From an uncultured Succinivibrionaceae bacterium (GTDB lineage: Bacteria; Pseudomonadota; Gammaproteobacteria; Enterobacterales; Succinivibrionaceae): 45,717 bases of DNA. Both the position numbers and the translations under genes were made by a program. The notes beneath the pieces are model-generated. The model was given only the letters and a program-made list of their open reading frames with translations. It did no database searches and was not told where the DNA came from. Below, piece after piece: positions 27,218 through 37,187 of the stretch. The stretch spans positions 1 through 45,717 of the forward strand of contig CALXOV010000001.1 of NCBI GenBank assembly GCA_944390105.1, written 5' to 3'. Position 1 is the stretch's first letter. Each line of letters opens with the position of its first letter.

Positions 27218-30200
27218 ATGAAGCAAACGAAGAATGCGCTTAGCATGTTGCTCAGTGCGTATCGTTCTATTTTTAAGTCGGCCTTTTTCAAGGGCATGGC
27301 TACTGCTGTAGTCCTTACAACAGGTTTAAGTGCTGTTGTAGCTAATGCTGCGGGTACAGATTACAACACCAGAGAGGATTTAACTGTTGATTCTGCAGTA
27401 ACAGTTAACACTACTACTCCTACCGCAGATCCTGCTAAATGGGTCATTTATAAAGATATCACTATTAATTCTGCAGGCAACTTAACCGTTGATAGTGTTA
27501 ACTCTTACGGCGATGATGTAACGATAAGCGGCGGTACTTTGACTGTCAAGAATGGCCAGCTAACGGATAATTATATTGATCATCATGCTGGAGTTGGCGG
27601 AACTTCCACTCAGGGAACCTTCCAAGTCGATAATGGTACTTTAAATTATGAGAATGGTGGTTCCTCTTTTGCCAACATTGCGATCAATAATTCAAATGTA
27701 ACTATTGGTGGCGGTGAAGCTGCTGCAGATTTTACTGCTTGGTCGCAAAACTCTAATTTATCAGCAGGTTTTAAATATGGTGAAGATTCTGCAGGCACAT
27801 TTACCATCCAGAGCTCACAGATTGCATTAAATAATGGCTCTGCTTTAAATGCTGAAGCTAATACAACCTTAGATATTCAAAATACTGATATTACTTTAGC
27901 CGGAGAAAGCGGCAATTTTGCTAAGCATAGCGCTATTCTGACTGCCAAAGCGGAAGGAGCCGTCAGTATAGATGCAAACTCTTCACTTACTGTAAAAGAA
28001 GGTAAGTATGGTGCTATTTATGCTCCTACTATTAATGTAGCAGGTGCGGTTAATGTTGAAAGTAAAGCAAATTTATATATTGATGGATGGACAACTGGCT
28101 CATTCACTGAGAACGATAGTCATTCAGCTTCTACCGTAAATTTAGATAACGCCACTTTAAATAACTCCGGTACGATTACAGTTGGCACAGCTGCTAATGG
28201 AACAACCTTTACTGCAGCAAATGCTTCAATTAATAATGCCGAAGGTGCGGTTATGCAGTTCTACGGCGACACTGATTTAGAGGGGTCGCAGGTGTCCAAT
28301 AAAGGCACCATGGCGGTTAGCGGAGATTTTTCGGTTAACACCATGTCTAATTTATTCTCTGCTGATTCTGTTGAAGCAGAAAATGCCGCTACTTTAAAAG
28401 TCAGCGGAGATGTGACCGTAATAGCTCAAGATGAAATCGATCTTACAAATAAGCATTTTACGCAAGAAGCTACAACTAGTACGCTGACTGCGGAGCTTTC
28501 AGCGGTTAAGATAGACGCAGAATACGCCACTAAGTTTGACAATATTACTGCCGATAAGATTACTACGCTGTCAAATGCTGAAAGCTTTACTTTAACTGGT
28601 GAGATTAATGCTATCCGCGGTTTTGATTTTCAAACTGTAACGGCTGCTGATGAAGTTGCTCAAGGTATCATGACGCTTGCTGAAGGTGATGATGCACTTA
28701 AGACATATGTTGTAAGCGGCGCGGTGTCTATTGGCGATGCTGGCGTAAGCGGAACGCAGGATTATAAGTTCCAGGTCAATGGCACTAATGCTTCTTTAAC
28801 AACTGAAGGCAATTGGAATATTGCAGAAGTTGAAGTTACTGGCACTTCTGACGCTAATGGTGGTTTAGTCATCAACGACGGCAGCACCACCATTAAAACT
28901 TTAACTGTAACTGAAAGCAATGCCAAAGCTGTTGTAAATGGTGATTTAGCGGTTACTGACAGCTTAAAAACCTCAGGTGCAAGCTCCGTTGTGGTTGAAA
29001 ATGGCGGTAATATTTCTTTAAGTGACGCCGTTATCAGTATTAAAGATGGGGCAGTCAGCAGCGGAGATGGCTTCAACGGTATTACGTTAAATGCTGGTGC
29101 TACAGCTCAGTTAGATCTTGATGGAACTTTGACTGCTGATCAGGTTAAGAGTGTTCTGAATACCTTAACATCCAACAATGCTAACGCAATGGCTGGCTTA
29201 GTTGATCTTGGCGATAATGTATCCGTCAGCGGAGCTGCTGCGCTGGTCAATAAGGACGGAGAACTGCTTCAAAGTGCTGTTAAGGCAGCAGGTTTGAACA
29301 AAGTTATCGTTAATGACTTTGAGCATGCTTCCTTTGTGCAGGATACTGCCGATCCTATCAATGGCTCTTATGGTGCAGTTAAGACCAGCGGGGCAAGTAT
29401 TGATCTGACTGGTACCTTGATCTTAAATGGTGCTGATAATGCCGCATTAGATGGAGACGGTAATACTCTTCTTGTTTACCAGACTGTAGATGAGCAGAAC
29501 ACTGCATCTTCCGTCAACTTCACGGATGACGGCGTATTAACTCTCAATGCCGACGGCGTTTTGGATGCAATTACTACTGCAAGTCAAGGCAACGGCTCGG
29601 TGAATGTTACTGCCGGTCACGATGTAGCTGTTACTTCCATTGGTACAAGTGGTAAACGTATTAATGCCGTTAATGTGGATGATAATAGCTCTTTAATTGT
29701 CTCCGGTAATGATGGGACCTCGTTCGGCATTCGCGCTAGCTACCTTAACGTAGATGGTACGCTGCAGGCAGAAACTGCCGATGTGTTGACCGCCCATATT
29801 AACGTTACCGGTGACTTAATTGCCGGCCAGGTTGTTGACGGTAAATTTGAGGGCACGACCCTTACGATTGAAAAATGGGATGGTGAAGTTACCGATGCCC
29901 CGACCTCTTACGTTAAGGGTGGTAATGTTTTAGCCGGAACATTAATCGCTAAGCGTGATATTGAAATCGGAGCTGTTTACGATGAAGGCGTTTCAGCGGT
30001 GCGTTCAAATGTCGCCATTGAGACTTTAACTGTTGATACTGATGCTACTGTCAGTGTGCAGAACGGCGGTGTACTAGCTATCACTGATGAGCTACCGACT
30101 TCGTTAGCGGAGCTCAACGGCGTGCCGACTTACGGCGCATCTTCGGTGCTGTACTTAAATAAGAACAATGCAATCAACTCATTAAGTGGCAAATTAGTTG

Positions 30201-31645
30201 TAGGCGATACTATTGCATCAGCTGAGAAAATAACCATCGGCAACGATTCAGTTACTATTTTTGATGGTGATACTGCTACGGCTGGAGTCGGTACCTTCAT
30301 CAATGAGGGCGTTTCCGTAGTCGGCAGCAATGCTAAGCTGGTATTATCAGGTGTAAGCGATGGCATGACGCTGGCAACCAATGTCGATTTTAGCGGTGAA
30401 GCTGCCAAGACTGATGGTTATGACTCCGCCGTAGACGGTGCGTGGTCTGGTAAGAACCTCTACATGACCAACGGCTTCCTTAATGTTGAGCAGGCTAATA
30501 CTTCCCTGTCGGTAGTAAAGGCTGACGATGCGGTTGCGCGCGCCCGCTACAACAAACTGACGGATCAAGAATTTGCTTTCTTCCAAGATGTCGCTTTAGG
30601 TCAAGACAATAACGACTTTGTTTACGACTTAATGAACGATGCTTCCGTCAGCAGCTACGATCAGCAGGCTAAGTACTTCGACTCAGCTGCACGCATCGCT
30701 TTAGCAGGCGGCGTGGTCCAGAGCTCGTTCCTTGCCTCTAAGACTACCTCCGATGCAATCGCCCAGCGTACCGGTGTCGGTGCTACCGGCAATCTCGCAA
30801 CGGTGTCTGCTCAGACGGCTGAAGGCGCTTCCGTGTGGCTCACCCCGATCTATGCTAACAGTGATTCGTACAGCTTCGATGCCGATCACTTCGAGTATGG
30901 CGCGGATATTGACCTCTATGGCGCAGCCTTAGGTGTCGATTACACCAATGCTCAGGGCTTCACTGCTGGCGTGGCGATGAATGTCGGCTCCGGTGATGCG
31001 GATTCGCAGGGTGATTTAGTCTCGACCAGCAATGATTTTGACTACTTCGGTCTTGCGCTCTACGGCTCTTATGAGTTTGGCGGCTTTAAGCTTGCCGCTG
31101 ATGTCGGCTATACCTTCTTAAGCTCCGATATCGATCAGAGTAATTACAGCAAGCTCACTACCGATACTGATTCGACGGTTGCTACTTTCGGCTTGGCCGG
31201 TAAGTACACCTTCGATTTAGGTGTAGTGGACATTGCTCCGCACATCGGCGTGCGTTACCTGCACCTGAACGTGGATGACTACGATGTGAATAGTGCCGAT
31301 TACGGCATGCTGGCGCATGGCGATGCCATCACCGCTGACATCGTGCAGTTCCCGATCGGCGTAACCTTAAGCTCCGAGTTTGCAGCAGGCAACTGGACCG
31401 TTAAGCCGGCTTTAGACCTGTCGGTCATTCCGGCCACTGGCGATACTGATGTTGACAGCGACATCAGCTTTGACGGACGTCAGCTTTCCTACAATACCGA
31501 CGTAATGAGCGACTGCTCTTACGGTGCGACGGTAGGCGTTGAGGCTGCTTACGGCAATGCCGCTTTCGGCTTAGGTTACAGCTACTTCGGATCTTCCGAC
31601 GAGGATGCGCAGAGCTTTATGTTAAATGCTCGCTACACCTTCTAA
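27218..31645 (+). CDS. giant autotransporter 2 (type Va secretion)
   Basis: The 1475-residue protein has the same extended signal (MKQTKNALSMLLSAYRSIFK, then a hydrophobic core ending VVANA), a Gly/Asn/Thr-rich passenger (about 45-1130), a linker with ARIALAGGVVQ and a barrel (about 1204-1475, from SVWLTPIYANS) ending Tyr-Thr-Phe. Signal, linker and barrel are clearly paralogous to autotransporter 1. The passenger is not obviously alignable and its DNA is more A/T-rich: 28021-28080 has 19 of 60 G+C, against 29 of 60 at 31021-31080 in the barrel. That points to a different origin for the passenger. The upstream TTG in frame is not the start, since GGGAG and the conserved ATG are at 27218. Confidence 0.93.
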   Translation: MKQTKNALSMLLSAYRSIFKSAFFKGMATAVVLTTGLSAVVANAAGTDYNTREDLTVDSAVTVNTTTPTADPAKWVIYKDITINSAGNLTVDSVNSYGDDVTISGGTLTVKNGQLTDNYIDHHAGVGGTSTQGTFQVDNGTLNYENGGSSFANIAINNSNVTIGGGEAAADFTAWSQNSNLSAGFKYGEDSAGTFTIQSSQIALNNGSALNAEANTTLDIQNTDITLAGESGNFAKHSAILTAKAEGAVSIDANSSLTVKEGKYGAIYAPTINVAGAVNVESKANLYIDGWTTGSFTENDSHSASTVNLDNATLNNSGTITVGTAANGTTFTAANASINNAEGAVMQFYGDTDLEGSQVSNKGTMAVSGDFSVNTMSNLFSADSVEAENAATLKVSGDVTVIAQDEIDLTNKHFTQEATTSTLTAELSAVKIDAEYATKFDNITADKITTLSNAESFTLTGEINAIRGFDFQTVTAADEVAQGIMTLAEGDDALKTYVVSGAVSIGDAGVSGTQDYKFQVNGTNASLTTEGNWNIAEVEVTGTSDANGGLVINDGSTTIKTLTVTESNAKAVVNGDLAVTDSLKTSGASSVVVENGGNISLSDAVISIKDGAVSSGDGFNGITLNAGATAQLDLDGTLTADQVKSVLNTLTSNNANAMAGLVDLGDNVSVSGAAALVNKDGELLQSAVKAAGLNKVIVNDFEHASFVQDTADPINGSYGAVKTSGASIDLTGTLILNGADNAALDGDGNTLLVYQTVDEQNTASSVNFTDDGVLTLNADGVLDAITTASQGNGSVNVTAGHDVAVTSIGTSGKRINAVNVDDNSSLIVSGNDGTSFGIRASYLNVDGTLQAETADVLTAHINVTGDLIAGQVVDGKFEGTTLTIEKWDGEVTDAPTSYVKGGNVLAGTLIAKRDIEIGAVYDEGVSAVRSNVAIETLTVDTDATVSVQNGGVLAITDELPTSLAELNGVPTYGASSVLYLNKNNAINSLSGKLVVGDTIASAEKITIGNDSVTIFDGDTATAGVGTFINEGVSVVGSNAKLVLSGVSDGMTLATNVDFSGEAAKTDGYDSAVDGAWSGKNLYMTNGFLNVEQANTSLSVVKADDAVARARYNKLTDQEFAFFQDVALGQDNNDFVYDLMNDASVSSYDQQAKYFDSAARIALAGGVVQSSFLASKTTSDAIAQRTGVGATGNLATVSAQTAEGASVWLTPIYANSDSYSFDADHFEYGADIDLYGAALGVDYTNAQGFTAGVAMNVGSGDADSQGDLVSTSNDFDYFGLALYGSYEFGGFKLAADVGYTFLSSDIDQSNYSKLTTDTDSTVATFGLAGKYTFDLGVVDIAPHIGVRYLHLNVDDYDVNSADYGMLAHGDAITADIVQFPIGVTLSSEFAAGNWTVKPALDLSVIPATGDTDVDSDISFDGRQLSYNTDVMSDCSYGATVGVEAAYGNAAFGLGYSYFGSSDEDAQSFMLNARYTF

Positions 31646-31699
31646 GGAAGATGACGGCGCTGCGCTGTTAAACACAAGATGATGACAGCGCAGATTTAA

Positions 31700-31722
31700 A
31701 ACCCCGCCGGTGCGGCGGGGTT
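31700..31722 (+). terminator. rho-independent terminator of autotransporter 2
   Basis: AACCCCGCC and GGCGGGGTT form a perfect 9-bp stem around GGTGC, followed by ATT. Confidence 0.75.
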
Positions 31723-31764
31723 ATTGCAGGGAAGCGCATGCCTCGGTGCACAAGGTATTCGATA

Positions 31765-31859
31765 TTCCCAAAACTTAGTATCGCCAAGCGGGACTCCCAA
31801 AATGCCGGCCTTTCTCCAACAAAAGGTGCGGATATTACAACGCAATCCCGCTTATTTGC
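31765..31859. repeat. 95-bp structured repeat, copy B
   Basis: Differs from copy A at one base (A for G, in the GATATT-G/A-CAACG segment). It lies 42 bp past the autotransporter 2 terminator, a position very similar to copy A. The following stretch (31860-32696) has no gene I can support. Confidence 0.85.
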
Positions 31860-32696
31860 CAAAAGCGGCATTCAACAGTATCTTCCTTAAGCGGCATTTG
31901 TGCAAGCACATGCTGTTTCCCATCAGATCTTTTTTCTGCAGATTGTGCGTTAGCTTCCACCTCAGGCCTTAATTTAATCAAGGTTAAATTTTGCAACAGG
32001 CGTAATGTGCGTTGACTTGCAGGTACGCAGCTTTGGTGAAAACAGGTCTTTGTCAAGCATTCGGTTCAGCTGTGCTAGTCATTTGGGCAAGCTGCTGCCA
32101 AAGCGTAAGCTGCTTCTCCTTTTTCGGTGGGGCGCAGCATGGTAAGACCTAGCTTTTGCCGGATTTGGGGCGGCGCAGAGTTCGCGTTTGCGCGTACTAA
32201 GATGCCACTAGGCTTTCTGTGCTGTCAGCGCTACTTGAGTCTTAGGATGCCGCAGCTATCTTGCAGTATTGCAAGCCTCTAGGCGGTCATAAGCGCAAAA
32301 GCTTAGTGCGGTAGCCGCTATTCGTGTAGCAGAAAAAAAAGCGCGCTTATCCGGCTTAACCTGATCAAAACATGTACGTAAATTCATCAGCTGCAGCGTC
32401 GCTTGTGTACAGGCGTGAATAAATCTGTGGTATGAGATTGCATTTGTACGGTAACAAAAAGGGCAAGCGTTTTGTTTACCCTAGATTTTAAGCCGTAGCG
32501 TGCGCGGTGCAATTTGCAGAAAATGAAAGCCTTGTTTCCGGCGGACAATTCTGTGTGAGTGGGTATGTCATCGTACTATCGTGTTTTTTATCGGTTAAAT
32601 GTTTAACATTTCGCTGTATCTTGTTGATGAAGCTTTAAGGCTAATTGAGCATATCTTTGCGCCGCGTCAGAGCTGGCGAGCACAAAATCTCACGCA

Positions 32697-32723
32697 TAAA
32701 AAAAAAGGGGCTCAAGGCCCCTT
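32697..32723 (-). terminator. rho-independent terminator of the dehydrogenase gene
   Basis: On the minus strand AGGGGC, a short loop and GCCCCT are followed by a run of nine T, about 50 nt after the stop codon. Confidence 0.9.
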
Positions 32724-32769
32724 ATCAATTTGCACTTTATGGTGAGGACATTTTTTTAAAGGATAAGCC

Positions 32770-33798
32770 TTACTTGGTGAAGTCGATCTCCACCTTGAGC
32801 ATATCCGCGCCGTGCGCAGCAAAGTCAGCAAAGGCCTGCGGCGCATCGTTAAAGGCATAGGTATTGGTGATGACCTTGGAGAGGTCAACCTTGCCGGAGG
32901 ACACTAAATCAATTAAGTTGAGGAAGTCCTGCTTTAAGGCATTGCGTGAACCGAAGACATTGAGCTCTTTCTTCTGCAGCAGCGTGAAGTTAAAGTCGAG
33001 GTTCTTCTTGCCCACGCCGATGAGCACCACGTTGGCGCCGAAAGCGGCAGCATCGATCGCAGCCTGGAAAGTAGACGGCAGGCCGACCGCCTCAATGGCC
33101 ACATCAAAGCCCTTGCCGTTGGTGACCTTAGCGCAGCGCTCTAAGAAACTCTCGGCACCGTCATTTAAGATGCCGCCTGCGAGCTTAAAGGTCTCAACGG
33201 CATAATTCATCTTCTTCTCGGCTACATCGGAAATGTAGACCTCAGCACCTTGGCTCTGCGCGGCAATGGCTGCCAGCACGCCGATGGTGCCCGAGCCGAT
33301 GACCAGCACTTTATCGCCAGCCTTGACCTTGCCGCGGGTCACGGTGCCGTGATAGGAAATGCAGAACGGCTCAATGGCAGCCAATAAATTCGGAGCCAGA
33401 CCCTTGCCGTCATAAATGCGCTCAACCGGAATGGTGATGTATTCGCTGAAAGCACCGTCGCGCTGCGCACCTAAGGTCTCATTGTGCTCGCAGCAGTTAA
33501 CTAAGCCGCGCTCGCAGGAATAGCACTTGCCGCAGTTGAAGTACGGATTAGCAGTTACCACCATGCCCTTCTTCAGGCCCGGGGCATCACCTTTGATGTC
33601 TACGATCTCAGCGGAGAATTCATGACCCGGAATGCGCGGATAGGAGGCATAAGCAAAGGTGCCGCGATAGGTACCTAAATCTGAGCCGCAGATACCGCCG
33701 CACAGTACGCGCAGCAAGGCCTCGCCTTCCTTAGGCTCCGGCATTGGGGTGTCAATGATGTTAACTTCAAACGGCTTTGGGATAATAATCGTCTTCAT
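32770..33798 (-). CDS. zinc-dependent sugar(-acid) dehydrogenase, L-galactonate/L-idonate 5-dehydrogenase-like
   Basis: The 342-residue protein is a medium-chain dehydrogenase. Catalytic zinc ligands are Cys37 (GGICGSD), His59-Glu60 (GHE) and Glu143 (AIEPF). Structural zinc ligands are Cys89, Cys92, Cys95 and Cys103 in NCGKCYSCERGLVNCC. The cofactor loop is IGSGTIG (168-174). The segments LGAQRDGAFSEYITIPVERI and FGSRNALKQDF resemble E. coli LgoD (YjjN), so oxidation of an aldonate at C5 is plausible. L-threonine or polyol dehydrogenases of the same superfamily are not excluded. AAGGAT precedes the ATG. It follows the TRAP genes by 300 bp in the same direction; that gap (33799-34098) holds a CCTGCCG/CGGCAGG inverted repeat but no T-rich terminator, so read-through from dctM is possible. 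Confidence 0.85.
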   Translation of the reverse strand: MKTIIIPKPFEVNIIDTPMPEPKEGEALLRVLCGGICGSDLGTYRGTFAYASYPRIPGHEFSAEIVDIKGDAPGLKKGMVVTANPYFNCGKCYSCERGLVNCCEHNETLGAQRDGAFSEYITIPVERIYDGKGLAPNLLAAIEPFCISYHGTVTRGKVKAGDKVLVIGSGTIGVLAAIAAQSQGAEVYISDVAEKKMNYAVETFKLAGGILNDGAESFLERCAKVTNGKGFDVAIEAVGLPSTFQAAIDAAAFGANVVLIGVGKKNLDFNFTLLQKKELNVFGSRNALKQDFLNLIDLVSSGKVDLSKVITNTYAFNDAPQAFADFAAHGADMLKVEIDFTK

Positions 33799-34098
33799 TT
33801 TATGATCCTTGTTTTATCGCATGGCGCCGCGGCATACAGCCGTCGCGTTCTGTTTGGTTTGTATTGTCTAATCCTCGGTTACAGCTGTATGCAGTAGGCT
33901 TAAGCTGCTGCAGACTTGAATTTTTTTTTCTGCAACTTTCTTTTTGCATGACTGCAGTTTTAATTTTCCGCAGGCTTAAGGTTTAATCTTGGCTGTACCT
34001 GTCTTTTTTAGTTCGCTCCTCCTGCCGCTCCTGCAGCTTGTGGCTGTAAAAACGGCAGGCTGAGTTGTTTGCTTTCTAAATTTTTACCCGCATCCTGC

Positions 34099-35385
34099 TT
34101 AGTAGACCAAGTCCACGAGTCCTGTTGAGAACACCGGCACAAAGGTCAGGAGCAGCAGGCACACGACTAATAGGATGTAGAACGGGACTGCTTCTTTAAT
34201 AAAGGTGCTCATCGGGCACTTGGTGATGGAGCAGGTCACGAACATTAGTGTACCCATCGGCGGTGAGAGCGCGCCAATCGCGAAGTTGAAGATCACGACC
34301 ATGGCAAACTGAATCTCGTTGATGCCGAAGTGATGCGCCAGCGGAGCAAGCAGCGGCACTAAGATGATCATGGCAGCGTTGCCTTCAATAAACATGCCGA
34401 CGATGAGCAGGAAGACGTTGACGCACAGCAGGAAGATCACTGCACTGTTTAAATGATCGATAAATAGTGAGGTGAAGTACTGCGGTACGCGCTCACGGGT
34501 CAGCACCCAAGCAAAGGCCGAGGCGGCACCGATGATGAGCATAATGGAGGCTGAAGTCAGCACCGTTTCCTTCATACCGGTAAGTACATCCTTAAGCTTC
34601 ATCTCACGGTACACAAAGCCCAGCATCAGGGAGTAGATGATGGCTACAGCACCAGCTTCAGTCGGGGTAAACGCGCCGATGCGGATACCGCCGATAATGA
34701 TGACCGGCAGGCACAAAGGCAGGAAGGCACCTTTGAAGGTGGTCCAAATGCGCTTGGGCGAGGTATCCACCGGATGCGGATTGCGGTAGCCGCGCTTGTA
34801 GGAGACAAAGCCTACTAACAGCATTAAAGCTACGCACAGCATCAGGCCAGGGCCGATACCAGCAATGAAGAGCTTTCCGATGGAGACGTTAGCGATTGAA
34901 CCGTAAATAATCATCGCGATCCCCGGAGGAATTAACGGGGTGATGATGGCAGCGGTAGCAATTAATACCGAGGCGAAGGCATTGGAGAAGCCGCGCTTGC
35001 GCATCTCCGGGGCCAGCATCTTAGCTTCCATGGCCGCGTCAGCGAGGTTGGAGCCGGACAGACCGCCCATTAAGGTTGCTACCAGCACCGTCACGTGACC
35101 GATACCGCCAATCACGTTGCCGACGATCGACTCGCAGAAGTTCATGATGCGCTTGGTCACACCGGTATAGTTCATGAACACGCCCGCGCATACGAAGAAT
35201 GGAATGGCCAGCAGCGGAATGGACTGAGAACCGGCAATGATACGCTGCACCAAGATGGCAGAGCTTAATTCCTGATGGAGCATGAAGTAAGTGACGGCCG
35301 CGCCTAAAATGGCGATGAAGACCGGCAGCTTCATGAAGAGGAATACTAACAATAAGATGGAGCTTAAACCGACAGCAAAATCCAT
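34099..35385 (-). CDS. dctM: TRAP transporter large permease (DctM)
   Basis: The 428-residue protein has about twelve hydrophobic segments and the DctM layout: LLLVFLFMKLPVFIAILGAA at the N-terminus, IAGSQSIPLLAIPFFVCAG, GHVTVLVATLMGGLSGSNLA, TPLIPPGIAMIIYGSIANV, and NFAIGALSPPMGTLMFVTC near the C-terminus. It is the sodium-coupled transport subunit in the inner membrane. Its ATG directly follows the dctQ stop codon (TAAATG), with GGAGG inside the end of dctQ, so translation is coupled. The substrate class cannot be fixed from this subunit; neighbours suggest an organic or sugar acid. Confidence 0.95.
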   Translation of the reverse strand: MDFAVGLSSILLLVFLFMKLPVFIAILGAAVTYFMLHQELSSAILVQRIIAGSQSIPLLAIPFFVCAGVFMNYTGVTKRIMNFCESIVGNVIGGIGHVTVLVATLMGGLSGSNLADAAMEAKMLAPEMRKRGFSNAFASVLIATAAIITPLIPPGIAMIIYGSIANVSIGKLFIAGIGPGLMLCVALMLLVGFVSYKRGYRNPHPVDTSPKRIWTTFKGAFLPLCLPVIIIGGIRIGAFTPTEAGAVAIIYSLMLGFVYREMKLKDVLTGMKETVLTSASIMLIIGAASAFAWVLTRERVPQYFTSLFIDHLNSAVIFLLCVNVFLLIVGMFIEGNAAMIILVPLLAPLAHHFGINEIQFAMVVIFNFAIGALSPPMGTLMFVTCSITKCPMSTFIKEAVPFYILLVVCLLLLTFVPVFSTGLVDLVY

Positions 35386-35907
35386 TTAGGCCTCCTTAGC
35401 GCCGTCAGCGGCGGCGTGGTCAGCAGCATCGTCGGTCGGCTGATGCTTAATGTGATGTACATAATGATCGTAGGTGGTGGAGATCATCATGACGACGCAG
35501 CCAATCGGGATGATGGAGTTAATGAACCACATCGGCACGCGCAGAATGGCGGTGGTCTTGTGGATCTTGAGCATCAGGGACAGCAGATCTGCACCTAAGA
35601 ACAGCAGATAAATCAAAATGCCCATGACGATGATGTAGTTAATTAAGGTTAAAACCTTCTGCACTTTAGCCGGCAGCAGATCAAACACGATTTCCACGGC
35701 CACATGGCTGCCGTAGCGGAAAGCCGCACCGGCACCCAAGAAGGTGATCCACAGGAAGCACCATAACTGCACTTCCTCAGCCCACATGATGGGGCTTGAC
35801 AGAATGTAGCGGAAAATCACACCGCCAAAGGTAACTGCAACTAAGACGGTAAAAGCGATGCCCGCTAAGACCAAGTCTAAATTGCAGAGAATTTTATTTT
35901 TATTCAC
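35386..35907 (-). CDS. dctQ: TRAP transporter small permease (DctQ)
   Basis: The 173-residue protein has four predicted membrane helices and the DctQ pattern: an N-terminal helix, then FRYILSSPIMWAEEVQLWCF, LGAGAAFRYGSHVAVEI and a final helix near IIPIGCVVMMIS. It partners DctM in the membrane. The C-terminal tail is soluble and rich in Asp, Ala and His. The gap of 181 nt from dctP contains two hairpins. Confidence 0.93.
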   Translation of the reverse strand: MNKNKILCNLDLVLAGIAFTVLVAVTFGGVIFRYILSSPIMWAEEVQLWCFLWITFLGAGAAFRYGSHVAVEIVFDLLPAKVQKVLTLINYIIVMGILIYLLFLGADLLSLMLKIHKTTAILRVPMWFINSIIPIGCVVMMISTTYDHYVHHIKHQPTDDAADHAAADGAKEA

Positions 35908-35989
35908 GCAAAACTCCTTCCACTGGGCAGTTAAGGTAGTTGCTCCTACCTTTACTTACCCGGTAGTCTTTTCATAGTTTTCGGGTTTG

Positions 35990-36012
35990 CCGCCTGATTG
36001 TCCCGCAGGCGG
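35990..36012 (-). other. intercistronic hairpin 1, dctP-dctQ
   Basis: CCGCCTG and CAGGCGG form a perfect 7-bp stem with a 9-nt loop, without a T run. It may protect the dctP message from decay or reduce read-through into the permease genes. Confidence 0.5.
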
Positions 36013-36030
36013 CGACGGGGCCTGATAAAG

Positions 36031-36080
36031 ATCTGAGCCGGTAATAACCTTAGAGGGGGATCACGGTAAGTGGCTCAGAT
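36031..36080 (-). other. intercistronic hairpin 2, just after dctP
   Basis: ATCTGAGCC (36031-36039) and GGCTCAGAT (36072-36080) are perfect 9-bp arms around 32 nt, ending 8 nt from the dctP stop codon. Confidence 0.45.
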
Positions 36081-36088
36081 AAAAATCA

Positions 36089-37147
36089 TTACTTCATATT
36101 GGCCTGTACGGTCTCGTAGAGATTCGGGCTCCAGGTCTCGGTGAACTCAGGCAGCGTGTAGAACTTAGCAGCAGCTTCCTTGAGCTGAGCCTTGAATTCA
36201 GGCGACGGCTCAGTGATGGTGATGCCTTCGTCAGCAAACTTCTTTAACAGTTCCTGCTCGACCTGCTCTTGGATCTGGTTCTGATAAGCACCCGCTTCGT
36301 CGCAGCTCTCCTTTAACCACTTCTGCTGCTCCGGGGTCAGGGAGTTCCAGAAGTCAACGCCGACTACCAAGTTGGTGACGTTATAGACGTGACCATCTAA
36401 CAGCAGATATTTGGCCACTTCCTGGAACTTGCCGTTGTACAGCACGGCAAGCGGGTTCTCCACACCGTCAATGGTGCCCTGCTGAATGGAGGTGTATACC
36501 TCGCCTAAGGCCATCGGGGTCGGGGTAGCGCCTAAGACTTCAAAGCCCTTCACCTGAATGACGTTGGTCGGTACGCGCACCTTCAGACCAGCAAAGTCTT
36601 CAAGCTTGGTGACCGGCTTGGTGGTGAGGGTGTGACGAGCACCATAGCGCCAGTCGGTGGAAACAATATGAATGTGAGCGACTTCTTCAAGCTTCTTAGC
36701 CTGCTCCTGATACCACGGGCTGGCATTGAGCTTGAAGGCCTGCTCCCACGAATCGAACAGGAACGGACCGAACACGATGCCCATATCCGGCACGCCGCGA
36801 TCGGCATAGAAAGCGCCGTCAGTTAAGGTACTGACCGGCTCGCCGGCGACCATCATGTCCATGATGTCGTCCTTAGAACCTAACTGTGAAGACGGGTACA
36901 GCTCGATCTTCATGGTGCCGCCGGACTTCTGCTCCAGCAGCTCCTGCCACTTCTGGCAGCCTAAATCAAACGGCTCGCCCGGGTGATTCTCATAACCCAC
37001 GCGCAGCACAATCGGATCAGCGGCCGGAGCAGTTGCGGCATTGCTGCCGGAGGATGCATTAGAGGCAGTAGTAGAGCTTTCGCCGCCGCAGCCGGCCAGC
37101 GCAAAGGCAAAGGCCGCAGCCATTACAGTTAGAGTTTGCTTTAACAT
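36089..37147 (-). CDS. dctP: TRAP transporter substrate-binding lipoprotein (DctP)
   Basis: The 352-residue protein has a lipoprotein signal ending in the lipobox LAGC, with Cys20 as the lipidation site, followed by a Ser/Thr/Ala-rich tether to about residue 43. The rest is a DctP fold: VLRVGYENHPGEPFD, ELYPSSQLGSKDDIMDMMVAG, TKLEDFAGLKVRVPTN with the conserved Arg that binds the substrate carboxylate, and VYTSIQQGTIDGVENPLAV. Most DctP proteins of gammaproteobacteria are soluble; membrane tethering is less usual. It captures a carboxylate and feeds DctQM. AAGGAA precedes the ATG. The promoter region (37148-37420) carries a sigma-54 promoter and palindromes. Confidence 0.93.
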   Translation of the reverse strand: MLKQTLTVMAAAFAFALAGCGGESSTTASNASSGSNAATAPAADPIVLRVGYENHPGEPFDLGCQKWQELLEQKSGGTMKIELYPSSQLGSKDDIMDMMVAGEPVSTLTDGAFYADRGVPDMGIVFGPFLFDSWEQAFKLNASPWYQEQAKKLEEVAHIHIVSTDWRYGARHTLTTKPVTKLEDFAGLKVRVPTNVIQVKGFEVLGATPTPMALGEVYTSIQQGTIDGVENPLAVLYNGKFQEVAKYLLLDGHVYNVTNLVVGVDFWNSLTPEQQKWLKESCDEAGAYQNQIQEQVEQELLKKFADEGITITEPSPEFKAQLKEAAAKFYTLPEFTETWSPNLYETVQANMK

Positions 37148-37187
37148 AAGGTGGTTCCTTGTATAGTAATTTAAACTAGTTTCTTCT

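Noticed and set aside
32078-32224. Minus-strand open stretch containing LTMLRPTEKGEAAYALAA
   Set aside because: Protein-like in composition but only 49 codons, without a start signal or recognised family; not enough for a gene or pseudogene call.
32450-32480. Inverted repeat GGTAACAAAA / TTTTGTTTACC
   Set aside because: The arms are offset by one base, and no gene starts nearby on either strand, so no regulatory role can be argued.
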